Assembly (NCBI RefSeq): GCF_028453695.1
Contig: NC_135781.1
Coordinates: forward strand, 24,179,640-24,243,639
DNA from: Augochlora pura
Lineage: Eukaryota > Arthropoda > Insecta > Hymenoptera > Halictidae
Direction: 5' to 3'
Length of the DNA stretch: 64,000 nucleotides
Shown here: positions 12,726 to 25,390 of the stretch, one piece after another
How the letters are laid out: each line of letters begins with the position of its first letter
Numbering within the stretch: position 1 is the stretch's first letter
The notes under the pieces: generated by a model
Database searches by the model: none
The model's input: only the letters and a program-made list of their open reading frames with translations
What the model was told of the DNA's origin: nothing
Translations under genes and position numbers: made by a program

Positions 12726-13215
12726 AAATTATTTGAATTTTTTTAGACGACAAAGGGACTAGTATAGTAGACGATTTTGCTATTACTTGGCGTGACAAAA
12801 CAAATTGAAGTCTCTCGTGTTTTAATCTTTTTGTCCGAGTCTATAAGGTAAATTTACAGAATTTGTAGATCTTGGTAAATTATATTGTGTCAATGTTACG
12901 AAGTCAAATGACAAGTGTATAAAGACTTTAAAAACATTTCTCAGGCTTATTGGTGGAAAGTGTCAAACATCGGAACTAAACTGCGATTCTTGCGATCTTT
13001 AATTGTTTACAGCTTGTACGAAGCTGCACTGATTTCAATAAAATTTTCAAAATACAGAGAAGTTACCCTGATCTACAAAACACAGTTTTTTAATCTTCGT
13101 TATAGACTTAAATAAAAATTTATTTACTTGTCATAATAAGCAATAGCAAAGTTTAAGAAAAACATTCTAGTAATTGTTTAACATACTGATCCCTTTATCA
13201 TTTAAAAAAAATTTA
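12726..13215. repeat. Large imperfect palindrome (fold-back element)
   Basis: The left arm (about 12726-12796, with GACAAAGGGACTAGTATAGT and TTTTGCTATTACTTGG) recurs inverted at about 13128-13215. The interior has further inverted pairs (AGTCTATAAGG with CGTTATAGACT, and TTTGTAGATC with GATCTACAAA), so most of the 490 bp could form one long hairpin. No coding capacity. Confidence 0.6.
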
Positions 13216-13343
13216 AGTCACTTAATCAGGTTCTAAGAAACTTACTGCGGTTTAAAAATTGCCCGAATATTAATGAGAGTACACTGTACATGTACATGTT
13301 ATATAGTAAGCAAGAGAATGTCGAACATTTTTTAGATGGAACT

Positions 13344-13612
13344 CGATTATTTTCAACTCCAAGTTAACACATCTCGGAAACGGCGTAAAATATCCCGAAA
13401 TTGAAATAGCAGGATCTGAAAAGTTTCTGTATTACGGATTGCAACGAACAGTTTTCTACCCCTTTTTTCTACTGCATGAAGTCACGTACGAAATACTGTT
13501 ATTTCAAACTGTAATTCGAAGAACAAAAATTGTTCAGATCCTATTATTACAATGCCAGGATATTTCGTGTAGTTTCCGAGATATGTTAACTTGAAGTTAA
13601 AAATAATTGATC
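13344..13612. repeat. Second fold-back element
   Basis: Arms of about 75 bp: the left reads TTTCAACTCCAAGTTAACAC...ATCTCGGAAAC...AAATATCC...CAGGATCTGAA. The right contains the reverse complement order TTCAGATCCT...GGATATTT...GTTTCCGAGATATGTTAAC. The loop is about 115 bp. It lies only 130 bp from the preceding palindrome. Confidence 0.65.
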
Positions 13613-14611
13613 TTCACCTAAGAGGAGATTGATAATATCTTACTCTTATTATGTAACATAAACATATACATAAGCATATAGCAGTAATTTGACAAGGTCT
13701 GATATCCTTATACGGGTCTAATGAGATTTTATACTTTTGTTCCACGTGGCTACACTGTGCGCCAAAAAGAAATGAATTGAACGAATATCGATTGTAAAAT
13801 TTCCAAAGAATTTGCTACAAGAAAGTTCATTTAGAAACGTAGATTAAAATGGAGGCACAATAATCTCCGCGTAAATTCATCTTGCTTAAATTGCGATTGC
13901 TCATCTCATTAATGGATACTTTTAATAGAATCCTTTAGTTGGAGAAAGTTTGTTTGGAGATACATAATAAAAGCAACGCGCAAGAAACTCCGTGTTCATT
14001 CTTCTTTTTAATGTCGATTTTTCCTGTTTTAGTTTGTTCCTCTAACGAATAGCACAAATTAACATTCTTAGAATGCAGATTAAAGTGAAAAAGTATAGCG
14101 GAAGAAATATTCATTACTTTCATTATTTATATGGCCTCGTATTTGAATCGTACTCTATGAATTCATTGAAGTTATGCCACTTGTGCTTCCAATAAATTTC
14201 TATTATAAATTATATATTATATGTAAAATTATATATAGAATATATATAAATCAAAATATATGAAATTTAAAAAATAAATAACTAAGCACCGAGAGATTTA
14301 ACGATCTTATTAAATTTATTAGGAAGACAAGAATAAAGTCTGCGAACTCGAGGAAAGTACTCCTCGCGAATACCGGAATAAACAGTAATTAGTCCGCCGA
14401 GCGACAAGTGAGGGATCGGTTTTTGCTCTGCTGATAGCGAAGAAAGTCGCGAGCGAGAGTAAAAAAAAAAGAAAAGTTGCAAAATATGACGGTGCTCGTT
14501 AAAGGTGTCTGTCGTTACGCAAGCGCAAGGGGACGCGATACGGTGAACGCTACCGGAGAAAAACGAATCGCCTTCTCCCGTGTCAACCTAATGAAATTCA
14601 TGGTGGCTCAC

Positions 14612-14807
14612 CTGCGATCTTCCGTTCTCGCATGCGACGCCACAGCGCCTCCGCCTTTCGCATCGGCCAGTTTTCCACCTTGGCGCTGAAGCTGCGGAAG
14701 AACTTGTACTCCTTGAAGTGCGACATCCTTCTGCCGGCACCGTGTCCGGATTCGTCGTTCGGTCCAGAACTTGCGGGGGTGGAGGGCCGAGCTTCCTCGG
14801 TCGACAT
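14612..14807 (-). CDS. Probable alternative first coding exon of the same gene
   Basis: An ATG at 14807 (context GGAAAATGTCG) opens 65 codons, followed by one base and a donor GATCGCAG|GTGAGC. The peptide starts MSTEEARPSTPASSG and becomes a basic-aromatic segment (SHFKEYKFFRSFSAKVENW, then RKAEALWRRMRERKIA), which looks like an amphipathic helix. Exit phase is 1, the same as the exon at 33532-33750, so both could splice to one common downstream exon outside the window. No acceptor with a pyrimidine tract is seen upstream, and the in-frame extension ends at a TGA about 23 codons before the ATG. This fits a transcription-start exon better than an internal one. It could also be the first exon of an independent gene. 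Confidence 0.6.
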
Positions 14808-14820
14808 TTTCCGGTAGATT

Positions 14821-14922
14821 TTACTCAGCTTCTCCCTCGTCCCCTCCAGCTTGACCTGATTTTCGCACTTTCACCGGGCCGGAGGACGAAACGATCCGGG
14901 CCTCTTTCTCCTCGGTTTGCAT
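14821..14922 (-). other. Short upstream ORF before the alternative start
   Basis: An ATG at 14922 opens 33 codons (starting MQTEEKEARIV) that stop at TAA (14823-14821), 13 nt before the ATG of the exon at 14612-14807 and in a different frame. If the 14.8-kb exon is a true transcript start, this uORF lies in the 5' leader and could reduce initiation at the main ATG. Both frames have coding-like composition, so an unrecognised splice site inside this stretch is the alternative. Confidence 0.3.
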
Positions 14923-16549
14923 GCGTCCCCGATCGACCGGCAGATTCAGGGGGTTCGTAATTTCACGACGAAGCGATGTATATCACTCGATCACGTTAGT
15001 CGGAGATCTTCGTTATCCGAACGTAGAAACCCTTTCGAGCGAAATCTTCGAAGCAGCTGAATCAAAAGCCGAGGTGCATCGAAAGCGTAGAATTCCGTAA
15101 ATCGGTCTGACTAGAAGAGTAGGCGATTGATTCGCGGTGAGCTCTGCCGCGAGTTTCTTCGAATTTTCTCACCGACCGAACGAGTTTCCCTCTCAGACAG
15201 CTTTCCGCGTGTCTCTCGAAGAATTGGCCACTTGTTGCAACTCGCAGTGTGCCACTCCAGATTATCGTTTTCCACGTTTTCGTCTTGGGCGCATTTATCG
15301 TCTCCAGGCTGAGACGCGAGACCGAGTGAAAACAGAGAAACGCACAACGACTCCAACAGCCAAGTATATTGATTGGACAATATTTATCGAATAATTTCCC
15401 AAACAATAGTGGTAATCACTTTGAATTCTAAGTTACGAGACTCCACTTTCCAAACTTTCTTTCGTTCGAGTCTCTTTGTCAACGATTTTGCTACTGCAAC
15501 CTTCTACATCGAATAACTTTCACCTCTCTTGTAGATCGTGCTAAAAAATCATGATAAATTATTGATAATGTTAATTTCACTTTTGAGACTCCTTTGATTC
15601 CTTTTCAGCAAACTGCTCTAGAAGTCGTTAATAAATCTACGCTCGGCGCGCGCGTGCAATTTACTCGGTGCACTTTTCATCCTCGTCTCTCTGTCTCAAA
15701 AGCCAGGCGATATTTTAATACGGTCGTTCGCGGTGCATCTGCAGCGCACTTTGAAGACATTTGCGAAGATGGACGAGCGCCGTCCTTTGGGATAAAGGTA
15801 TGCTCGCAACAGGTGCGGAGAGACGCGAGGATTCCTTACATTATACCTTCCGGGTTTCACGCGCGTGCAGATCGCGCCGTTTCCGGTCTCGAATGCAGGC
15901 TCTCTTACCGCTTCGTTATCTTTAATTTCTCGTCAGGCAGAAACGTCGTATCCAATTAGTTCTAGCACACTTTCGGCTTCAACTGGAAAAATTCATTTAA
16001 GGGAACAGTGTAGACCGAGACGCGTCGGAAACTGTGTTAACCAACGCCGACGAAATGTACGCAGTGAGTGCACCGGACGCCTGGTGGAGCTTAAAGTGTA
16101 TTCTTTAAATGACCGAAACTTTCTTTTCATCTTAGAGCTTGTTCTTTATTAATTAAAATAAATTGTAATCGATGTATTGTAGATTTTACGCATTTGTGAC
16201 GAGAATTAATTGAACGCAGATATTAGACAAATTTAAGAAGCTTCTTAATTTTAGATCTATTCAAATAATCCAGGAAAAGATATATCTTTATTTCTGACAA
16301 TGTTTTCAGCTGTACTATGATGTTTAATAATGTTAACGTTCGAACGAAGAACTTCATCTACTCTTCCATTTCAATTTTGGCATATGAGACGAAAATGACA
16401 TAAGTTCGTTTGTCACTTTTTGTTATCGACAGCAGTGTTGCGAATATTATTCACATAATAATTGCTATTATTTTAATAATAATCGTACATTTAAGATACA
16501 TTTAAGCAATGTGACACATTGGTACAGTATAGTTTTATTTTATTTTTGA

Positions 16550-16615
16550 CAAACTCTTAAATATCTGAATTTTAATACAAATGGACTTAGGTCATTACCA
16601 AAATAGACGACTCAT
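16550..16615 (+). repeat. Dispersed repeat (GGACTTAGGTCA family)
   Basis: Contains AAATATCTGAATTTTAAT, then TGGACTTAGGTCATTACC and AAAATAGACGACTCATAC. Related copies: 35935-36000, 60860-60945 (inverted) and 61498-61535. Nature unknown. Confidence 0.45.
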
Positions 16616-18529
16616 ACGTTTCTTCATCCCGTTAATTTCATTGACTTCGGGCTAGTTTGACAATTGTTTGGTGCATGGCCAAGATACCAGGAACATTTCA
16701 CATTTCAACACCCCGACAGTAAAAATTGTTTCTTTCCGGTGGATATCGGTTATTCGTACGGTTTTTCAGTCGAACGCCCATTTTTCTAACGCCGGACTGT
16801 GTTTCTTTGGCCGGCCGAAAACGTTCGGCGTTTTATTTACCTGCCAATCGCTCAGCCTTTGACCAACGAGCAAATTTGTCCGGGGGGGAAAAAACACGCC
16901 GGCACGGCCAGACGTTCGTTTGCCGTCGAGAAAATATGATGCCGACGGGCCGTGGAATATCGGAAAGCGAAACGCGCGGAACGCCGTTTCCACTGCTGCG
17001 GATTTATGCCACCGAAAAGGCGAATATGGCTCCGTATTACTTTCCGTCAAATATTGACCTCACCGCCGAGGGAGATCGTGAAATCTCGAGACATCGTCTG
17101 GGCGTTCTGCTAAGCAAAAGTTGTGTGATAAATCGGGTAGCTCGGACGACGGCGAATCGTACGAAATTATGCAATTGCGAGCAGCGAACTCCAAAATATA
17201 TATAAATAAAATATTCGTAAGATCCGTTCGGATTGTTATAATTTCTTCGACGAAAATAATAACGAATCTAAAAATTCGCGCGATGTCAAAGCGCACAATT
17301 TTTTGATCGATGCAACTTCCGTATTCTAAAAATGTAATCTAGAATGTACAAAATTAAAATGAAAATCAATGTTAACATTTCGCGTGACGACAACGCGTTA
17401 AATATTAATGGCAAGGGAAACAGAATTTTATTCCGACTGAAAATAAAGCAACGATCATCGTACCTGACGGGTTATCACTAAAAATTTCCATCGCGAACGA
17501 GCCGGACTCGTGAAAATACAGCAAGTGGTTGAAACAACTTTGTTTTTGAATTCAGTGAAAACGGTCCTAGTTCCGCGAAACGGGTTCCTCTGTTTGTGAA
17601 AGAAATATTCGGAGGACCAACGCTGTCTTCGATTTGCAGTATTTCGAAATTACGGAAGCGGGAACGGCGGTAAGTTCGCAAGCAGGAAAGGCAGGCGACG
17701 ATTCCGCGGATAGAGAGAAAGCCCCGTTTTACAAATTGTCAAATAGACGACAGACGGTATTAACGTTCGTGTTGACGCATAAAAGCGTGCTGCTGTCCAA
17801 GTTTACTCGGCGGCGCTCGGCAAGGAACGCGGGAAAGATTTATTGCCGAAGGCGCGGTGTATATTGTCGAAGGAAAGCGATAATCACGGTGCCTAACGAG
17901 CGATTTGTAGCACTTCGATTGCCGGGCTCCGACTTCAACGACTCCCGCCGTGATATCTCTCGAGGACATTGTCTAACGCGATATCAAACTTTCGACTTCG
18001 CCAACGACCGGCCTGCCGGACGTTCCCGAGCAACTTGTAGCGACAAATTAACACGTTTAGTCGCGAGCTTTGAACGAACGATATAAATGCTGTCATCAGA
18101 TTGATTAGGCTAATAGCTTTTGCGAAACCAAATATAGTGTTAATAATTGTTGAATTTTAACAAATAAGTTGAAATGCAAAAATCAATCAAATTATTGTTT
18201 ACCACCGAATATGTTTATGATGTGAAGGCATGCGATGGTTTATTAAATTTCTTCTGATCGTTATTGTTTTTGTTGAATTGATTCGTGTTAGTTACCTGTA
18301 ATATCTCAAATGAAAAGGACGTATTTTATACCTTTCTTTAAATAATTAATGTTCTGATTAAAGTTCTGATTATAGATATAATAGTGTTTAAATAATTAAT
18401 TATTCCCACAACAAATTGATAATTCTAATAATAATGATCTTATTAGTAGACGAAATAATAATCTGTACACCGTCTAATAGGGACGCTGGAGAAAATTAGC
18501 TGCTTGCTGATTAGAATAAAGTTGATGTA

Positions 18530-18717
18530 TTAGGTTGGTAAGAAATTAATGTCGGTTTTCGGACTTTCGAACTTTGACGCATGTTTTAACAAACTATCAA
18601 TTTATTGACAAAAATTTGTAGATGGATCTTATTTTGATTAAAAAACTTATTCGGATTTGTGGCATGTTGATTTCAAGATAAAGTTTGGAAACCGTCATTA
18701 TTTTCTTACCAACCTAA
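18530..18717. mobile_element. Mariner-derived MITE
   Basis: 188 bp flanked by TA on both sides. The left terminus TTAGGTTGGTAAGAAATTAA and the right terminus (inverted TTAGGTTGGTAAGAAAATAA) are near-identical inverted repeats of about 30 bp. TA target duplication and a TTAGGTTGG end are characteristic of mariner transposons. The interior is too short for a transposase. Confidence 0.85.
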
Positions 18718-20504
18718 TATCACCTTTTCGACAACTTTCAAATACTCTTTTGCAAATTGAAACACGAACAGCAAACTCCTTTCTCATTCAAATCAAGGAT
18801 TCCTTTATTAATATTTCCACGTTTCTAAATTCTCTTGCCGGTGGAGAATCGTTCCCCTTTGTTTATCCATGCAGATCTCCAGCTTGTTATTTTTCCGGAA
18901 ATTGTCAACCATTATTTCTCTGTGTTCGGGATGATTTTTATTTCGATAAACGACGTACTCGAGTATCACCGGCGAAGAAAGTGTTCGACGATGGTACAAA
19001 TTGAAAGGTTCGAAAACGAAACGTCCGGAATCTCTATTTTCGGTCTCGAATAAGTAAAATGTCAGAGTTCGCAAGGAAACATCGCACAATGTACGAGACT
19101 AAAAATCGACCATGAAACTTTATATTCGAAAAAAGGTGATAAAGAAATATTCGCGTCGGAACAGCCGTCACGTGCGCTGGGAGGATGCGCAAGAAGTTGC
19201 AACACACGGCGAGAAAGTAATCTCATGAATTAAATGAAATAATAATGTCAACTCGGATATGTTAGATGGCTTCATTATTGTAGACATGCTAGATAAAACA
19301 CAAGCTTGACCACCGTGTCTCGTTAACCTTTACTAACGGAGTTAAATTAATTAAAGCGCCCCGTGCACGTCGACGTCGCTAAACGTTGGTCAATTATTAT
19401 AAATTGTCAAAGTAAATCGCAAATAACATCAATTAAGTAACACGATTAAATTGTCTTTTCTCTTTTCATAATTATAACTACCTGCGATAATAACATTTAA
19501 AAATGATGAACTAAAATTCTGAAATTCTTTTGACGATGTTTCAGTACTGCCGTTGACCTTCTCGGTCAGTAATAAATGCATCAAATCCGCGGAGTCCGGT
19601 TATGCATCTAAAAGCAAAATATTGAAGAAACTCGGCTGTTCGTGGGCCGAGCGTAATTAGCGTAATCGTATCCGTATAAAAATATAGAGGATGACTGCGG
19701 CTTTCGCCTCACCTAATTTTCCGCTGTACTTTTAGTTGGCTGCCATAGGCGGCCCACCCACCCGCCGACCCACCCCCGCTGCGGAAGTTAATGCAACATA
19801 CTCTGCGGGTAACTAGTTCACGGGCTAACAAACTTCCAGCTTGCTCCTTTCGTAATTTGGCTAACGAATTCGAGACCTCGGCTTTAACGCGCGTCCACCA
19901 ACTCGCAATCGCTTTAAATCCGGGCAATTCGGTTAACAGTATTTAATTAGGTGGCAAATTCTTTACCACAAGATAACTTCATTACCGTGCCGTATGAAAG
20001 CAGCTTTTAACGTTGCTAAAGAAATTACGATGATGGAGGATGCGCTAAGCGATTTTCTCCTTTTTCGCGTGCGGCATCGTTGCGCAAACAACGGCTCGAA
20101 ATTTTTGCTTAAACTCCCGCCGCACTGCGAGAGGCTGACAAAGAAAAAACCGAATTGTTGCAGCAGCGAAATAAATCTTACGAGATTAAGAACTGCCCGA
20201 GGAAAGTTGTCCGCGGGCGAAAAATGTTTGCTACGATTCCATGGTGGAATGAAGAACACGGAACCGATTAAGATAATTGTTGATAGTTATAAATCGGCTA
20301 GTTATAGAGATCTGCATAAAGCTGTCGAATTTATAAGTAGCCGACGCGGCGGCGGTTCTCCTTTTCCGATTCAATTTCCATTAATCAGGCGTTAATAGGT
20401 ACATAGTAGCCAGATGATCATAATTCATGCGGCGTTTTTCAGTCCTAACGGGAATATCCGGCGGATCAAAAATCGTGGAGGTACGAATCTGTTCTCGGCC
20501 GAGA

Positions 20505-20541
20505 CGACTCGACTCGACTCGACTCGACTCGACTCGACTCG
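20505..20541. repeat. (GACTC)n microsatellite
   Basis: About seven perfect copies of the pentamer GACTC, in a CpG-rich block. Confidence 0.85.
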
Positions 20542-23500
20542 AGGCGAGCCTCGTATTCAGCTTATCTCTGCTCGCGGGAAAATTCTCAATCCATTCGCAG
20601 AGATTAGCGGTGTCGTTAATATCGTCATTAGCGACGCATTGAATAATTCATTTCGTGTTTGCAGCTCGGTCCGTAGCTCGCCAGAAGCCGAGCCGTTTAC
20701 ACGGGTATCCGCCGCGCCGTTCAATTTTCATCGCGGGCGACGGGGCGACGCGCGACGGTGAAACGATCAGCCAACAAAATTAAAACGAGCCCCGCGCAGT
20801 TTATGCAAATTACCGTCACTTTCTCGAGCACCGTTTGCCGAACAAGTCTTTGTCACATTGTCACCGGCGCGGCGGCTGCTGCCCGGACAGACGCGGAGGA
20901 AGCTATTAGCTATTAGCCGGTTGTTCGGTGTGACTCGACACTTCCGGGGGATATTCTAATCCGGCGAAATTTTCGATCCCTTAATTGCTTACGCTTGTCG
21001 GACCGGTACTCGCTAATTGTCGCCTCGCGGCAGCGAATTAGGCATCCGATCGCCGGTGACGAACGTTTCCTACCCTCCAGAAACAGTTGTGTCCACTTAA
21101 GATTATCGACCTCTTTAGTGCCAAAAAATCAAGAATTTCTTTGAACCGTTGCCGTACTATTTTCTTCGTAGTTGCAAAGATGAGTACTTTTTCTACTGTG
21201 GTAATTTCATAGAAGGAAAAGGAACAATTTACATTTTGTCTACATTTACTTAAATGGTTGGATAACGATGAGAAGAAGAGTGACTTTTATTCCGGCTTAA
21301 AAGAATGGAACAACATTTATACTTAACAAGATATTAAATAGAAATCTCTATAACGAGCCAGACTCGTCAAAATACGACAAGGGGTTAAAAGACAGTGATT
21401 TAACGTCATCTAGAGCTACGAGGATTAACTACAAATGTAAAAGCAAAATGTAAATTTTCCAAATTTAGTATCGTAGCTAATATCAGTGTTTTTGATAGAA
21501 TCGTGTAATAGGCGAAAAATGAAGTCGAGAATTTTAAAATAAAAAGCGACTGCGCCGAGTAATCAAGTTTGGAGCTTTTTCATTCGAATTCGACGAGATG
21601 CGAAGAAGCGTAAGTGTACGAGGAAAGAGGAAGTCTCTATTTCTCTGGACCGCGATTCGCGGCAGACTGCCGATCCTATTGTCCGATTTCACCGAGCGTG
21701 TCCCATCCGGCACTCGACACGGGAAAAATCGCGCGATCGATAAAGAACGATTACAAGTCGCGGCGAGATTAGCTTATCGACCGGTCGCGTGTGTTTCTTT
21801 ATTCTACATACTTGAGCGGAACCAGCGAGACACGGTAACGTATAACACCTCGTGTTTTCCGATAACGGGTACCGGAAAGGGGAGAGGAAAAAAAAAACAG
21901 TCGATCCGGATAGAATGTCTGCAGCCTTGAGACCGATTGCGTAGAAACCGTTCCTCGAGGTTTCCATTGATAATTGCAGCCGAATTTAAAATAGCGCCGC
22001 GGCCGGCTGTAGGCGGTCGTTAACGGGCTAGAAATCCGCGGACACTAATTTTCAGTGAAACTAATTGCGGTACCGTTTATTTAATATTCATGGTGTCGTC
22101 GCCGGGCGATGGTACCGAACGTGCCGTGCCAAATACTTTCTTTTCCTATTATTTATAACGGTCGGAGCAGGTGCCGGGAATGCTCGATTAAACGCTATCG
22201 TTCGTACGGATTGTTTATAAGCCGGTAAAACTGGTTGTCTAATCGGCCACGCTTGTGAAATCGTCAGTCGCCGCGGCGTTGAACGGACGCGCGTTTCTGG
22301 TCGGACAACCAGAACGTGATAATAAATTGCGATCCAATTGTCACTTTGTCACCGGGGCTGATTCTAGTTTTCGAGAAACCGTCTAACGGACTTGGATCGG
22401 ACCGATTTACATCGATCCGCGCCGGCGTAACGGGAACGTAAAATGCCCGATTCGCAATAATAATCTCTGGATCTCGACTTTAATTGTTTCACGTTACGAA
22501 TTGGAATTTTCAAGAGTGCCCCGCGTTTCGATCGAACTCGACTTGATCGAGCTAATCGAATCGGTTTTTGCAGTGTGATATGGCCGTTGTCATAAGCTAA
22601 TCGAATTTAGCTGAATTGTTGGTTCCACGAGGTTCGCCTACGTTCAAGGACACCGGGATAATGCTGTTAGATATGTAACGCGACACGTTCGCCGCGCGAA
22701 ATAAAGTAAATCAGTCGGAGATTGACGGCCCTTCAAAATGCTAACGGGGTCGGCATCAAGAACGCGGGAACACCAGGAATGAACTAAACCGGTGGGACGA
22801 TCAAACGGATAAAAATAGCCCTCCATCGCGACGAAAATATAAATTTCTCGAAAGTGTAATCGTTTCGAAGGGACCGAGCCCCTTCGGTATAAAATTAGCG
22901 GATGCTGATTCCAGCGCTGATTCACTGGCATTCAGGGGGGGAAGCGTTTAGAACATTAACGAGACTGTTTCTAAATACGAGATCGCGTAAAATTTATTAA
23001 TAAAACTTCCTCCAAACAGTCTTGAACTTTAGGCAACAATAGGAAGTATTAAACTCGCCGATTCGAAAAAGTGTGTTGCCTGTGTATCGCGATCGTGTTT
23101 CACGCGTGGAATAAGAATTTTAAATATTGTAAAACAGACGCAAAACGATAATATTAAGTGTCACTTTCTTCAAAATTTTTAAACGAGTTTCCCTATTTAT
23201 ATTCGAATATCTTAGTAAAGCTATCACTTATTGAAAAATATAGCAGGTGTGTTTATGAAAAAAATAAATATCTGAAATTTAAATCAGTAGACATATTTAA
23301 AAAATATTAAAGATTTCTATTTAGCAATTACTATCACTACTAGCAATTAATGCAAACAATTGTCGCATAAAGATCCGCTGTCAAGGATCTATTAAAATAT
23401 CTATGAATCTACGTCGTACTCTTTTTAAAACATAAAAAACGTCAGTGTCTCTGAAACCGCAGAGATCTTTTATTCCATTCCCTCGCTTCAATTTCCATAG

Positions 23501-24241
23501 AACTAGTCATGGAAACGATAACTTCCATAAGAAGTACGGTGATGTGAAAATTTCCAAGAAACGTGAATATCGGAGAATTAAATGGAATCTTGAGGAACGG
23601 CGGCGTCGGCGAATCTCGCTCGCGGAAAGAATTTCCCTTTTGTCACATGGGAAGCCCAATCGCACATGGTAACCGGAAACAGCGGCGACCGGCCGCTTCC
23701 GGCAGCCAGTGAAACTGGAGCACCAACGAAACGGGAGAATTTCCGAAACGGCGGAGTAAAAGTGGCTGCTCTGAAAATTGGCGTGGCCGGCACGCGGCGG
23801 TCCCATCGGATAACAACGGGATACGGTTCCCTCAACCTACTTTTAATTTGTCAAGGCGGAGTTAGAGGTTTCCCGGCTATTTTCCGGCCGCAGCTGACCA
23901 AAGTAGGCACGCCGCCGAGACAATGCCGGGGAACAATGAATCCGACGGTTTTACTCAATCGACGGTGTCCCAGACAGAGCTGCGCACGAACGCGGCTAAT
24001 GGCAACGTTAACCACTTCCCTGGTCAAACAATAACGCAGTTATTTCGAGATGTAACTGATACGCGCGCGTTAGATTTTATGGAATTTGCTCATTTTTCTT
24101 TACGGCGTTCGACGATGTCGATGTTCTTATTCAGGTTGTACGAATTTAATCGTAAACTAAAGAACTCGTAGACGCGCAAATGCGTATAATTTTATCAATG
24201 AGATGCAACTGCGTGCACCTTAAATTAAATATTAAGTTAGA

Positions 24242-24465
24242 CAGGGTGTCCTGTAACATGTGGAACCCACTTCAGAAATACCACTTATATTGTATTCTTA
24301 TCTTTTATCGTATCTACTAATATTGTATTCGCTCGCATTCGCAACACTAGTCTGAACTCGAAAACAAAGTTGAATAGAACGTATGTTTATACGAACTCTT
24401 TATTATTGTTTCCGTGTGTGGAATCTACTTATTGAACTAGGTCCCACATGCTACAAGACATCCTG
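24242..24465. mobile_element. TIR element, about 224 bp (nonautonomous)
   Basis: The left end CAGGGTGTCCTGTAACATGT and the right end, inverted CAGGATGTCTTGTAGCATGT, form a TIR of about 25 bp. The interior is AT-rich and noncoding. No clear target duplication, so superfamily assignment is open. Confidence 0.65.
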
Positions 24466-25171
24466 CATTTTCTACCAATGCACATTCGTATTCAAGGTTT
24501 ATTGAATCGTCCTCTTCCAGAATGTTATAGGCGATCGCCATTACCGTACTTTATACGAGAACCGTTTGACCTTTGCCAAGATATTTGTTTGAAACATGCT
24601 CTTATCGGAGTAGGCAGCGTCTGATCGAAATTCAATTTCCCACCTGCTACGTGGCATTTGGCGGCAACCGAATTTTAATGGATCTGCCATGGATGCGCGG
24701 TCAGATCGATTATTATGAAAAAAAGACCGGCGTCTTCCACGCGCCTCGCGCGATCTGATTCCTCTGAAAGGAAGTCAATTCAAGGAAGCGACGTCGGAAC
24801 GAACCGACTCCTATATTTCAGCGATATCGAGTTAAGCAGACTGCGGAGCTTTATGAATTTATTCGATGTTATTATCATTTTTATTTTATATCGATCTGGA
24901 AGAATCGTCCGGTAAACCAGCTGTTTAAAAAACAGTTTACGAACGTGGGAATTTAATTTTGTTTAACATTAGATTGGATGATTACTAGATGCGACTGCAT
25001 TTTGTTTGCATATGTGCAAAGTTATTTTATATATAATGCATAGTTATTTTAAAAATAACTAAATCATGTTTATGAAAATATTGTGCGATTCTGATCTCAA
25101 AGTTCACCGACGGATAATTACAAAATAAAGGACCACGCGTGTGGTTATTCTATTATTAAAAGTCGAGTCTA

Positions 25172-25390
25172 TTAACCTTTTGCACTCGAAGCTACGTAAT
25201 TATATTTTAAACATATTTTCCGGCCTACAGTATCCTATTTTATACAATTCATTGCGATTTATACAAGTGAAATTGAGTCTACTGCTATTTTAAGAGCCTC
25301 TAAATTTAAACGAGTCTGATACTATTACAATTATTTTTAGAAATGGTATAGCAATTTTTAGTAGCGTCATTTCAGAGTGCAAAGGATTAA
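25172..25390. mobile_element. piggyBac-like MITE, family D (copy 1)
   Basis: 219 bp bounded by TTAA, from TTAACCTTTTGCACTCGAAG to CAGAGTGCAAAGGATTAA. The left terminus resembles the outer element at 29385-30132 and the solo end at 820. No coding sequence. Confidence 0.75.

Larger units (their letters stand above)
1..14611. other. Intronic/flanking DNA left of the 14.8-kb exon
   Basis: No exon with convincing splice sites was found here on either strand. Apart from the repeats listed separately (TTAA elements, fold-backs, the LTR-like block with the gap, a decayed transposon ORF), the sequence alternates AT-rich stretches with CpG-rich blocks (about 320-700, 3460-4200, 7900-8580, 10550-11600 and 12050-12600). 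Those blocks carry long but low-quality open frames on both strands. The next 3' exon of the gene is presumably beyond position 1. Confidence 0.6.

Noticed and set aside
15907..15990. Possible minus-strand terminal exon reading EAESVLELIGYDVSA then a stop
   Set aside because: Only 16 codons after a modest acceptor; chance is high, and it would end the transcript before the 14.8-kb exon without a poly(A) signal identified.
17634..18086. 150-codon plus-strand frame
   Set aside because: Arg-rich, no motif, and it spans a consensus donor site; not supported as a gene.
19709..19927. Minus-strand frame ending at a donor-like AG|GTGAGG
   Set aside because: No pyrimidine-tract acceptor upstream, and the Gly/Ala-rich tail looks like noncoding CpG sequence.
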